Positions 27,083 to 35,667 of a stretch of 64,000 nt of DNA are shown in pieces; the stretch's first letter is position 1; every line of letters starts with the position of its first letter. The notes under the pieces were generated by a model that was given only the letters and a program-made list of their open reading frames with translations, searched no databases and was not told the origin of the DNA. The translations under genes were made by a program, and so were the position numbers. Source of the DNA: Rhodobacter sp. (GTDB lineage: Bacteria; Pseudomonadota; Alphaproteobacteria; Rhodobacterales; Rhodobacteraceae); contig JADJAB010000004.1 of the NCBI GenBank assembly GCA_016704435.1, positions 248,001 through 312,000 of the forward strand, written 5' to 3'.

Positions 27083-27146
27083 GAGCGGTCGCGCGGACAG
27101 GCACGCGCGGTCCGGTCAAGCACCGGTCTGCGCAGCGAACCGGACA

Positions 27147-28763
27147 ATGACCCGAAGGATCGCCCCCCGCTTGCGCGGCCAGGCGCCACGGATTACCGTT
27201 GCCGCCGGATGCGAACTTGCAGCGGGGTGGTACGTGTTCTCGGGATTGGTCAGGACCTGGTTCCTTTCGGCCATTGCCGTTGGTCTTGCGTTCCTGTTCA
27301 CACCCTCGCCAGCGATCGGCGAAACGCGCCACGCCCTTGTTGTCGGCAACGATAGCTACCAGTCCGTGCCGGGCCTGGCGAGAGCTCGCAACGATGCGCG
27401 CGCCATGGATGTTGCGCTCAGGCGCGCCGGTTTTGTCACCGAACTGGTCGAGGACACCACGCAAACGCAGTTCGCAGAAGCCATTGCCCGGCTTTCCGTG
27501 CGGATAGAGCCGGGCGACACCGTGCTGTTCTTCTATGCAGGCCACGGGATCGAAATGGGCGGCCAGAACTACCTCATGCCGATTGATGTCCCAAGCGTCC
27601 GCGCCGGCCAGGAAATCGTGCTGACCTCCAAGTCCGTTGCCATATCGGATGTGCTGGATACGCTAAGGGCGCGCGGAGCGCATGTGACCATCCTTATCCT
27701 GGATGCTTGCCGCGACAACCCGTTCAAGGACAAGGATACCCGCGGGATCGGTGGCAAACGTGGTCTTGCCCCCTTTGCGGCCCCGTTCGGCACGTTCATC
27801 CTTTATTCCGCCGGCATCGGCCAGTCGGCAAATGATGCGCTGACAGATGACGACACGGATCCGAACTCGGTCTTCACCCGCGCGTTGATCCCATTGCTGG
27901 CAAGACCCGGCATGACCATCCGGGAAGTGACGGAGACCGTGCGCAGCGACGTCCGCAAGCTTGCCCGTTCGGCCGGCAAGGATCAGTTCCCGACCTACTA
28001 CGACGAGCTGGACGGCAACTTCGTGTTCATTCCGGCCACTGCCGAAAACACCGCAGAGGGGGTGCCGCCTGACCCTTGCGACGGGCCGCGCAAGGACTGG
28101 CCCGCCATCAAGGCGGCACAGGATCCCGACGCGCTTGCGGTGTTCAGCGCGACGTATCAGGCCTGTCCGGTCCAGGTCGCCCTTGCCGAAGCCGAATTGT
28201 CCCGATTGAAGGCAATGCACGCCGGGGCGTTGCCGGCGACTGCCCCGGACCCCGATCCGCCATCTGCCGACGGAACGCCACCGGGCGCGGTGATCGCGCA
28301 AGCGCTGCCTCTGCCTGTCCCTGGTGCCGTTGCCGCGATCGGAAACGGAGCCAATGACGTGGTGGCTTCAGCTCCTCTGCCGCGCGAGGATGCAAGCCGG
28401 GCTGCGCAGGAAGAGCTGCAGCGCCTTGGGTGCTATGCGGGTGCGATCGACGGGCTCTGGGGCAAGGGCAGCCGAAAGGCGCTGACCGACTTCGCAAGGC
28501 ATGGCGCACTGACCCTCACCTCGACGGAACCCGACGCATCCCTGATCGCCCTCTTGCGATCGCAGCCCGGAAGGGTCTGCCCGCTTGACTGCGGCGCGCG
28601 CTACGTCGCCGTCAAAGGAACCTGCCGGTTGAAATCCTGTCCGACCGGCCAGACCCTGAAATCAGACGGCAGATGCAGCGCCCCCGCAAAGACCAAGCCC
28701 GAGCCCGAGCCTTCAGGCAAATGCTACAGCATGGAAGGCTCGCCGGAGGTTTGCGACAAGTAA
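27147..28763 (+). CDS. Caspase-like (C14) protein with peptidoglycan-binding-like C-terminal domain
   Basis: The 538-residue protein begins with an extended N-terminus and a hydrophobic export segment (VRTWFLSAIAVGLAFLF), then a caspase-fold domain at residues about 60-310. The catalytic pair is visible: His133 in FFYAGHGIEMGG and Cys188 in LILDACRDNPF. After a Pro-rich linker, residues about 420-460 (EELQRLGCYAGAIDGLWGKG) resemble the PG_binding_1 fold. A Cys-rich tail (CPLDCGARY, CRLKSC, GRCS) follows. It is probably periplasmic. A GTG at codon 30 would place the signal peptide closer to the start. The target is unknown. Confidence 0.82.
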   Translation: MTRRIAPRLRGQAPRITVAAGCELAAGWYVFSGLVRTWFLSAIAVGLAFLFTPSPAIGETRHALVVGNDSYQSVPGLARARNDARAMDVALRRAGFVTELVEDTTQTQFAEAIARLSVRIEPGDTVLFFYAGHGIEMGGQNYLMPIDVPSVRAGQEIVLTSKSVAISDVLDTLRARGAHVTILILDACRDNPFKDKDTRGIGGKRGLAPFAAPFGTFILYSAGIGQSANDALTDDDTDPNSVFTRALIPLLARPGMTIREVTETVRSDVRKLARSAGKDQFPTYYDELDGNFVFIPATAENTAEGVPPDPCDGPRKDWPAIKAAQDPDALAVFSATYQACPVQVALAEAELSRLKAMHAGALPATAPDPDPPSADGTPPGAVIAQALPLPVPGAVAAIGNGANDVVASAPLPREDASRAAQEELQRLGCYAGAIDGLWGKGSRKALTDFARHGALTLTSTEPDASLIALLRSQPGRVCPLDCGARYVAVKGTCRLKSCPTGQTLKSDGRCSAPAKTKPEPEPSGKCYSMEGSPEVCDK

Positions 28764-28778
28764 CAGGCTGCGGATGTC

Positions 28779-29480
28779 CTACGATCGAGGAGACACAACG
28801 ATGTAGGATTTCTTGTGCTTGACCTTGATTGTAACGCGCTGGACGAATTGCCCCTCATACATCATGTAGCCATCAGGTTTCGGGACCGGCCCGGTGAATC
28901 TGAACTCGTCAAAGCAGATCACGTCGAACCGTTCGGAAGGCCCGGCGAAAGTCGCCTTTCCCTTGCACAAGACGGCACCACCGCTTGTGACAAGCCTTGC
29001 TTCGACGGAAGTTGCAGACAGGAACCTTCCGGTCGAAAGATGCCCCGTCGTCTGCGAGGTCTTGCCGGTCTTGCCATCAAAGATCTCGATATTGACCGGA
29101 AGACGCGATTCACGGGACTGGCTCTTGTAGAAATCAGGGTCGATGATCTTCCCCGATTCCATCACCAGACGGCATTTGGAAAGCCGCCTTTCCTCTGACG
29201 AGCGAGCCTTGTTGCAATCATTTAGGGCGAGGGCACGACTTTCCGACGCAAGTTCGCGATCACCATAGATACACATCTTCGACCCGCCCGGCGAATAGGC
29301 CAGGACGATATGGGTCGACCGTTTCAGGTACTTCTTGCAGGCCTGGATCGCCATATCCACCGGATAGGCTGGATAGGTGAGACGCGAATAATCCAGCTGC
29401 TCGGCGAGCGCGGATTCAGCGGCAATCGCGGGCAGAATTGCCAGACCAAGGATTGCCGCAGACAGAAATCGCGAAATCAC
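28779..29480 (-). CDS. Secreted protein of unknown function, convergent with the caspase-like gene
   Basis: This is a 233-residue protein with a signal peptide (ISRFLSAAILGLAILPAIAA). The mature part has several cysteines (IQACKKYL, KMCIYGD, NDCNKA, LSKCRLVM, VLCKGKA, VICFDEF), so disulphides are likely. Its end is VTIKVKHKKSYIVVSPRS. I recognise no family. I chose the GTG at 29480 because GGAG lies 6 bases upstream and the signal peptide then begins the protein; an ATG at 29528 is possible but lacks a ribosome site. It ends 15 bases from the caspase-like gene. Confidence 0.7.
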   Translation of the reverse strand: MISRFLSAAILGLAILPAIAAESALAEQLDYSRLTYPAYPVDMAIQACKKYLKRSTHIVLAYSPGGSKMCIYGDRELASESRALALNDCNKARSSEERRLSKCRLVMESGKIIDPDFYKSQSRESRLPVNIEIFDGKTGKTSQTTGHLSTGRFLSATSVEARLVTSGGAVLCKGKATFAGPSERFDVICFDEFRFTGPVPKPDGYMMYEGQFVQRVTIKVKHKKSYIVVSPRS

Positions 29481-29559
29481 GGTCCACTCCACCGTCGATG
29501 CAATGGCGGCATCATCGCCTTTCGCCATTGGCAATCAAGCGGAATCTACGGGCCACCAC

Positions 29560-30648
29560 TCACTTGGTCTGCACACCAAAGACAAAGCAGCGGTCGCGGC
29601 GGATCATCAGCCACAGCGCGGTACCTGGGCTGGGCAGGAACACTCCTGGCACCGAGGCGGTCAGGGTCGAGCCGTCGAAATCCATCCGGAACTCGACCAG
29701 GCTCTCGCGGCCGAGATAGCGCGCGCGGATCACCTCGCCGCGCGCCGGCGTGCCGTCCAGCGAGGTGGGGTTCGGGCCGCGGCCGGCGCGGTCGAAGTCG
29801 ATCTTCAGGTGCTGCGGACGGATCACGATCTCGACCGCGCCGCCATCGACATGGCCCGGCGTCAGGAAGGCGCCGAACGGTGTTTGCGTCAGCGCACCCC
29901 TGGAGATGCCCCGGATTACGTTGATATCGCTGAAGAACGCCGCCGCCGCCTTGTCGACCGGGGCGTTGTAGACATTGTAGGGCGCGCCGCGCTGCACGAT
30001 CCTGCCACCGCGCATCAGGGCGATCTCGTCGGCCATCCGCATCGCCTCGTCGGGCTCATGCGTGACCAGCACGACGCCGGCGCCTTCTTCCTTCAGGATC
30101 TCGAGCGTGGTGTCGCGGATGCCGTCGCGCAAGCGGTTGTCGAGGCCGGAAAACGGCTCGTCCATCAGCATCACCTTCGGGCGCGGCGCCAAGGCGCGGG
30201 CAAGTGCCACGCGCTGCTGCTCGCCCCCCGACAGCTGATGCGGGTGCTTGTCGGCAAACCCCGCCAGGTTGACCCGCTCCAGCAACTCGCCCACTCGTGC
30301 GGTCTTTGCCGTCCGGTCGCCGGTCAGCCCGAAGGCGACGTTCGCCGCCACCGTCAGATGCGGAAACAGCGCGAAATCCTGGAACATCATGCCGATGCCG
30401 CGGCGTTCCGGCGGCAGGTGCAGGCCCGGCCCGGCCATCCGGGCGCCGTCGATCCAGACCTCGCCCGCGTCGGCGCGTTCGACCCCGGCGATGATCCGCA
30501 AGGTGGTGGATTTGCCGCAGCCCGAGGGGCCCAGGAGGCAGGTCACCTGCCCCGCCGCCACCGCAAGCGAGACATCCGCCACCACCGGCCCGCCGCCAAA
30601 GGCGCGGGTCACTCCCCTGATCTCCAGCCGTGGTGCGGTTTCAGCCAT
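29560..30648 (-). CDS. ABC transporter ATP-binding protein, FbpC/CysA-like
   Basis: The 362-residue ATPase has Walker A LLGPSGCGKSTTLRIIAG, Q-loop GMMFQDFALFPHLTVAANVA, signature QLSGGEQQRVALARALA, Walker B VMLMDEPFSGLD and switch VLVTHEPDEA. The C-terminal quarter (EIVIRPQHLKIDF and GEVIRARYLGRESLVEFR) is a TOBE-type regulatory domain. The sequence is closest in style to ferric-iron importers (FbpC), but no permease or binding protein is adjacent, so the substrate is open. The start at 30648 follows AGGATAGGA. Confidence 0.88.
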   Translation of the reverse strand: MAETAPRLEIRGVTRAFGGGPVVADVSLAVAAGQVTCLLGPSGCGKSTTLRIIAGVERADAGEVWIDGARMAGPGLHLPPERRGIGMMFQDFALFPHLTVAANVAFGLTGDRTAKTARVGELLERVNLAGFADKHPHQLSGGEQQRVALARALAPRPKVMLMDEPFSGLDNRLRDGIRDTTLEILKEEGAGVVLVTHEPDEAMRMADEIALMRGGRIVQRGAPYNVYNAPVDKAAAAFFSDINVIRGISRGALTQTPFGAFLTPGHVDGGAVEIVIRPQHLKIDFDRAGRGPNPTSLDGTPARGEVIRARYLGRESLVEFRMDFDGSTLTASVPGVFLPSPGTALWLMIRRDRCFVFGVQTK

Positions 30649-30790
30649 TCCTATCCTGCGTAAAACGCTCGGGAACCGCGATAGCAGCCACATCCCGACC
30701 CGGCAAGCCCCGCAGAGTTGAGGCAATTGCGCCTGCCGGCGCAGGGCTTTGGGGTTTGGAAAGGGTGCGCGCATCCCGCCCCTACCGATG

Positions 30791-30893
30791 AGGGGCGCCG
30801 CCCCTCAAACTCCCCGGAGTATTTGGGCCAAGATGAAGGGGCGAGATCCCGTCCCGTTTCACCTTGGACCAAATACTCCCGCCGGAGGCCCCG
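30791..30893. repeat. Intergenic repeat cluster: short hairpin plus two facing repeat copies
   Basis: AGGGGCGCCGCCCCT (30791-30805) is a tight hairpin. GGAGTATTTGGGCCAAGATG (from 30816) then faces TTCACCTTGGACCAAATACT (from 30858), with 20 bases between the arms. The two 22-base arms pair with two mismatches. The right arm continues CCCGCCGGAGGC exactly as in the copy at 13558-13590. The cluster lies between the SDR gene and the ABC gene and could end or stabilise the SDR transcript. Confidence 0.8.
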
Positions 30894-30912
30894 CTTTCGA
30901 CCCGCGCGCCGT

Positions 30913-31692
30913 CTACAGTGTCGCGTTGGTTGCGCCGCCATCGGCAAGGATGTTCTGCCCGACGATGAACCCGGCGTGGGCCGAGCACAGGAAGGCGCAG
31001 GCGGCGCCGAATTCGGCCGCCGTCCCATAGCGCCCGGCGGGGATGGAGGCGGCGCGTTCGGCGCGGGCCTGATCCATCGTTATGCCGCGCGCCTTGACCA
31101 CGCCGCCGTCCAGCGCCAGTGCGCGGTCGGTGTCATGGATGCCGGGCAAGAGGTTGTTGATCGTCACGCCCTTGCCCGCCACCTGGCGCGCGGTGCCGGC
31201 AACAAAGCCGGTCAGCCCGGTCCGGGCGGCGTTCGAGAGGCCCAGTTGCGGGATCGGCGCCTTCACCGACTGCGAGGTGATGTTGACCACCCGGCCCCAG
31301 CCGCGCGCCATCATCCCCGGCAGCACCGCCTGCATCAGCGCGATCGGCGTCAGCATGTTGGCATCGAGCGCGCGGATGAAATCGTCGCGCGACCAGTCGC
31401 TCCACAGTCCCGGCGGCGGGCCGCCGGCGTTGGTCACCAGGATGTCGACCTGCGGGCCTGCTGCCGCCAGCACAGGCGTGCGGCCTGCTTCGGTGGTGAT
31501 GTCGGCCACCACCGGCGTCACGGTGACGCCGGCGTTGCGCAGTTCGGCCGCCGTCATCTCCAGCGCCTCGGCGCCGCGAGCGCAGATCACCAGATCGACG
31601 CCGGCGGCCGCCAGCGCCTCGGCACAGCCGCGCCCCAGTCCTTTCGATGCCGCGCAGACGATTCCCTTCTTGCCGCGAAGTCCGAGGTCCAT
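30913..31692 (-). CDS. SDR-family protein with altered catalytic Tyr/Lys
   Basis: The 259-residue Rossmann protein reads KGIVCAASKGLGRGCAEALA (cofactor site), VDILVTNAGGPPPG and VVNITSQSVKAPIPQLGLSN. It ends with VGQNILADGGATNATL, a FabG-like layout. The YxxxK catalytic pair is absent: the aligned segment is GLSNAARTGLTGF, with Ser and Arg in place of Tyr and Lys. A known FabG-like subgroup shares this loss. The reaction is therefore uncertain, although the cofactor site looks intact. The ATG at 31692 has GGAGACGG upstream. Confidence 0.85.
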   Translation of the reverse strand: MDLGLRGKKGIVCAASKGLGRGCAEALAAAGVDLVICARGAEALEMTAAELRNAGVTVTPVVADITTEAGRTPVLAAAGPQVDILVTNAGGPPPGLWSDWSRDDFIRALDANMLTPIALMQAVLPGMMARGWGRVVNITSQSVKAPIPQLGLSNAARTGLTGFVAGTARQVAGKGVTINNLLPGIHDTDRALALDGGVVKARGITMDQARAERAASIPAGRYGTAAEFGAACAFLCSAHAGFIVGQNILADGGATNATL

Positions 31693-31921
31693 TTCCGTCT
31701 CCCTGAGCCCGTCATCCTGATTGCACCGCCAGCCTAGCGCGTACAACGCGAAGGCGAAACCCCGGCACCTGCGGCAACAAAGGCATATCATGCGCCTTGC
31801 CGTTTCCGCATTCCCGCGACCGGATCGCGGGCATTTGACCCGCGGCGTCAATCCTTGGTAAACTCTTCCCGTCGAAGGTGGGGGCCTTTCGTATCACCGG
31901 TTTTCGGGGTTTCTGCCTGTC

Positions 31922-32950
31922 ATGTCCGACTCTGCCAGCCGGCTTCCCGGCCACGCCTGCCAGCTTTTCGCCGCCGATGACATCTATGTCTCGCTTGGCG
32001 TCAATGCCGGTGATGGTCTTGCGCCACCCGGCGAAGTGGTTGAGGGCGACATCTATGCCCTGGCCGAGGGTGCCCGCGCCTTGCGACTGGTGCTGACGCG
32101 CCCGGCTTCGGGTGCGGATCCCAGAGTGGCCGAAGGGTCGGCCATCGGGCAGCCGGGCGATGCGGTGCGCATGGCGGCGCGCTACACGCTGATGTCGACC
32201 GACGGCGACAAGGTGGAGTTGCTGTTGCTGCCCATTGCCGGGCGGCTCTACGCCCTGCCCTTGTCACCGATGTCGGCGCGGTCGGACTATACGCTTCTGA
32301 AGATCGAGACGGCGCCGGAAGAGACCCGGCTGTCCGACCTTATGTGCGTGTCCTTTGCGCGCGGCACGATGATCACTCTGGCCACCGGCGCACAGGTCGC
32401 GATCGAGCAGCTGAAGCCCGGCGACAAGGTGCTGACCCGCGACCACGGGCCGCAAGCCCTGCGTCTTCTGGGCCGCGCCACTTTGCGTGCGCATGGCGCC
32501 TTTGCGCCGGTGGTGATCCTGGCCGGCACGCTGGGCAATTCCGGCGATCTGATCGTAAGCCAGCATCACCGGATGTTCCTCTACCAGCGCAAGCGCTTTC
32601 CCGGCCTGCCGACGTCGGAGCTGCTGGTGCAGGCCAAGCATCTGGTCGACGACGAGAATGTCTTCATCCACGAAGGCGGCGCGGTGGAATACTTCTCTCT
32701 GGTCTTCGACAGCCACGAGATCATCTATGCCGAAGGGGTTCCGGCCGAAAGCCTGATGGTGAACGATGCCACCGTCAGCCGCCTGCCCCCGGACATCGCC
32801 GCCGAGGTCAGCCGCAGCTTTCCGGGCCTGGCACAGGTGCAGCATTTCGGCACCGAGGCCAGCCGCCAGTTTCTGGACGAGGTGGGTGCCGCGGCCCTGT
32901 ACCGTGCACCGCCCAACCGGCGCAGCCCGGCCAGCCGCGACCATTCCTAG
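31922..32950 (+). CDS. Hint (hedgehog/intein) domain protein
   Basis: In this 342-residue protein, residues 1-140 form an unassigned N-terminal part. Cys142 in SDLMCVSFARGTMITLATGA begins a Hint module (PF13403 type). The module continues VAIEQLKPGDKVLTRDHG then GDLIVSQHHRMFLYQRK and ends around EGVPAESLMVNDATVS. Such Hint proteins are numerous in Rhodobacterales, sometimes attached to secreted or phage-like proteins. Whether the Cys supports self-cleavage is unknown. The stop overlaps the convergent gene's stop in the single tetranucleotide CTAG. Confidence 0.85.
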   Translation: MSDSASRLPGHACQLFAADDIYVSLGVNAGDGLAPPGEVVEGDIYALAEGARALRLVLTRPASGADPRVAEGSAIGQPGDAVRMAARYTLMSTDGDKVELLLLPIAGRLYALPLSPMSARSDYTLLKIETAPEETRLSDLMCVSFARGTMITLATGAQVAIEQLKPGDKVLTRDHGPQALRLLGRATLRAHGAFAPVVILAGTLGNSGDLIVSQHHRMFLYQRKRFPGLPTSELLVQAKHLVDDENVFIHEGGAVEYFSLVFDSHEIIYAEGVPAESLMVNDATVSRLPPDIAAEVSRSFPGLAQVQHFGTEASRQFLDEVGAAALYRAPPNRRSPASRDHS

Positions 32951-33897
32951 GGCGCCAGCGCCCGCTGGATCGGCGCGCTGGAGGTGCCGATGTTCCACAG
33001 GAACGCCGCCTTCGGGGTTGGCACATCATTGCCGGCAAGCCGTTCGGAACCGCCGGTGACAAGGCCCTGAAACGTCATCTCGCCGCTCTCGACCGTGCCC
33101 AGCAGCGAAGAGCTGGCCCCCGGCGCCACATCGCAATCGATATAGATCGTATCGGCCAGACCCTGCCCGCCCATCAGCCCCTGGCCACCGCCCTGCACCA
33201 TCCGGCATTGCTGCCAGGTGAACATCCGGCCGTTTTCGCGGGTATAGCGGCCATCCTGCCCGATCACATAGACCGTGCCGCTGCGCGGCCTGCCGGTCGG
33301 AAAAGGAATCGTGCCGCGCGGTTGCCCGGCGCCAAAGGCCCAGTCCGGCATCGGGTCTTGCGACAGGTTCCGGGCCAGGAAAAATACCAGCCAGTCTTCG
33401 CCCGGCAACATCAGGATGCCGGTCTCGGTCAGGTTCAGCGGGCCGGGCTGCAGCGGCACATGGGCCAAGAGAAACTCCTGGATCTGATCCCCGGTCAGTC
33501 TGACGCCAGCGAACCGCCCTTCGGGGTGCAGGTAGCTGATGTTTTGGTAGAAATCGGCCTCGGCGTCCGGATCGCAGGCGGTTTCCCGGCCCAGCTTGCC
33601 CGCCGCCATCAGATGGCGCGAGGTGACCACCGCATCGCGCCCGTCCAGATTGATCAGGATCGCATGGCTGCCCCGGTTGCAGCCCTTGATCTGGATCCAG
33701 CCGATGCGATTGGCCGCCGTCAGGATGGCCCGTTCAGTCGCGGTCAGATCGGCCTCGGGCTTGTCGCGCAACTCCTGCAGAGGAGCCCGGTCGCCATTGT
33801 CGGTAAACCATGCGACCTGCAAAGGTGTCAGGCTTTCCGCCGCAGCAATGCCCGCCGCCGCAAGAACCACTGCCACCACCCACAACATTACCTGCAT
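32947..33897 (-). CDS. Trypsin-like (S1-fold) secreted protein
   Basis: A 316-residue protein with a signal peptide (MQVMLWVVAVVLAAAGIAAA). A possible serine-protease triad is present: His95 in AVVTSRHLMAAG, an Asp near 168 in LPGEDWLVFFLA, and a Ser in IDCDVAPGASSSLLGT (262-264), where the oxyanion GxS arrangement resembles S1B/V8-type enzymes. Cysteines at CNRGS, ACDPD, QQCRM and DCDV could form two disulphides. The call rests on motif order only. It is convergent with the Hint gene, sharing CTAG at the stops. Confidence 0.65.
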   Translation of the reverse strand: MQVMLWVVAVVLAAAGIAAAESLTPLQVAWFTDNGDRAPLQELRDKPEADLTATERAILTAANRIGWIQIKGCNRGSHAILINLDGRDAVVTSRHLMAAGKLGRETACDPDAEADFYQNISYLHPEGRFAGVRLTGDQIQEFLLAHVPLQPGPLNLTETGILMLPGEDWLVFFLARNLSQDPMPDWAFGAGQPRGTIPFPTGRPRSGTVYVIGQDGRYTRENGRMFTWQQCRMVQGGGQGLMGGQGLADTIYIDCDVAPGASSSLLGTVESGEMTFQGLVTGGSERLAGNDVPTPKAAFLWNIGTSSAPIQRALAP

Positions 33898-34000
33898 TTC
33901 CGCCTCTTTCCCTGCGCCAGGCACAGCAGACCACAGCGCCGGACCTGCGTCCAGCAAGCCCCGTGGACGGCGCCCGCCTTTGCGGCTAGAACCCCGGCCC

Positions 34001-35599
34001 ATGACGACAAACGCCGCCCCCCTTCCGCCCGAGATCGCCCGCCGCCGGACCTTTGCGATCATCTCGCATCCCGACGCCGGCAAGACCACGCTGACCGAAA
34101 AGTTCCTGCTGTTCGGGGGGGCCATCCAGATGGCGGGCCAGGTCCGCGCCAAGGGCGATGCGCGGCGCACGCGGTCGGATTACATGAAGATCGAGGCGGA
34201 TCGCGGGATTTCCGTTTCCGCCAGCGCCATGTCGTTCGATTTCCGCCAGTATCGCTTCAACCTGGTGGATACCCCCGGTCACAGCGATTTTTCCGAAGAC
34301 ACCTATCGCACGCTGACGGCGGTGGATGCCGCGATCATGGTGATCGACGGCGCCAAGGGGGTGGAAAGCCAGACCCGCAAGCTGTTCGAGGTCTGCCGCC
34401 TGCGCGACCTGCCGATCCTGACCTTTTGCAACAAGATGGACCGCGAAAGCCGCGACACCTTTGCCATCATCGACGAGATCCAGGAAAACCTGGCGATTGA
34501 CGTGACGCCCGCGTCCTGGCCCATCGGCCAGGGCCGCGACTTCATCGGCGCCTATGACCTTCTGCACGACCGGCTGGAGATCATGGACCGCGCCGACCGC
34601 AACAAGGTGGCCGAGACGGTGCAGATCTCTGGGCTGGATGATCCGAAACTGGCCGATCACGTCCCTGCCAGCCTTCTGAAGACCTTGCGAGAAGAAATTG
34701 AAATGGCACGGGAATTGCTGCCGGCCTTTGACCGCGAACTGTTCTTGCACGGCGCCATGACACCGATCTGGTTCGGGTCCGCGATCAACTCCTTCGGGGT
34801 GAAGGAGCTGATGGACGGCATCGGCGAATTCGGGCCCGAGCCCGAGCCGCAGACCGCCGCCGAACGCCGGATCAGCCCCGAGGAAACCACCGTCGCCGGC
34901 TTCGTCTTCAAGGTGCAGGCCAACATGGACCCCAAGCACCGCGACCGGGTGGCCTTCGTCCGCCTGGCCTCGGGGCATTTCGAGCGGGGAATGAAGCTGT
35001 TTCATGTCCGGTCGAAAAAGCAGATGGCGATCACCAACCCGGTGCTGTTCCTGGCCGCCGACCGCGAACTGGCCGAAGAGGCCTGGGCCGGCGACATCAT
35101 CGGCATCCCGAACCACGGCCAGTTGCGCATCGGCGACGCGCTGACCGAGGGCGAGACCCTGCGCTTCACCGGCATCCCCTCTTTCGCGCCAGAGCTTTTG
35201 CAGACCATCCGCGCCACCGACCCGATGAAGGCCAAGCATCTGGAAAAGGCGCTGACCCAGTTCGCCGAGGAAGGGGCCGCCAAGGTCTTCAAGCCGATGA
35301 TCGGCTCGGGCTACATCGTCGGCGTCGTCGGCGCCCTGCAATTCGAGGTGCTGGCCAGCCGGATCGAGCAGGAATACAATCTGCCGGTGCGGTTCGAAGG
35401 GTCGAACTTCACGTCGGCCCGCTGGATTTCCGGCGACAAGGCAGAGGTGGAAAAGCTGGTCAACATCAACAAGCAGCACATCGCCACCGATACCGATGGC
35501 GATCTGGTCTTCCTGACCCGCCTGCAATGGGACATCGACCGCGTGGTGCGCGACTATCCGGCGGCGAAACTGACCGCGACGAAGGAAATGATGGTCTGA
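34001..35599 (+). CDS. prfC: Peptide chain release factor 3
   Basis: The 532-residue translational GTPase recycles RF1/RF2 from the ribosome after termination. The G motifs are clear: G1 ISHPDAGKTTLTEK, RF3-type switch RGISVSASAMSFDF, G3 VDTPGHSDFSEDTYRTL and G4 FCNKMDRESRD. The C-terminal domains follow (GSGYIVGVVGALQFEVLASR). Length and motifs separate it from EF-G. It stands alone; a conserved hypothetical gene begins about 70 bases downstream. Confidence 0.95.
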   Translation: MTTNAAPLPPEIARRRTFAIISHPDAGKTTLTEKFLLFGGAIQMAGQVRAKGDARRTRSDYMKIEADRGISVSASAMSFDFRQYRFNLVDTPGHSDFSEDTYRTLTAVDAAIMVIDGAKGVESQTRKLFEVCRLRDLPILTFCNKMDRESRDTFAIIDEIQENLAIDVTPASWPIGQGRDFIGAYDLLHDRLEIMDRADRNKVAETVQISGLDDPKLADHVPASLLKTLREEIEMARELLPAFDRELFLHGAMTPIWFGSAINSFGVKELMDGIGEFGPEPEPQTAAERRISPEETTVAGFVFKVQANMDPKHRDRVAFVRLASGHFERGMKLFHVRSKKQMAITNPVLFLAADRELAEEAWAGDIIGIPNHGQLRIGDALTEGETLRFTGIPSFAPELLQTIRATDPMKAKHLEKALTQFAEEGAAKVFKPMIGSGYIVGVVGALQFEVLASRIEQEYNLPVRFEGSNFTSARWISGDKAEVEKLVNINKQHIATDTDGDLVFLTRLQWDIDRVVRDYPAAKLTATKEMMV

Positions 35600-35667
35600 A
35601 CGCTTCCTCAACCGGGGCTTGCCAATCTGCGCCGGCGGGCACAGACTCGCGGCCCAGCGGAGGCATG

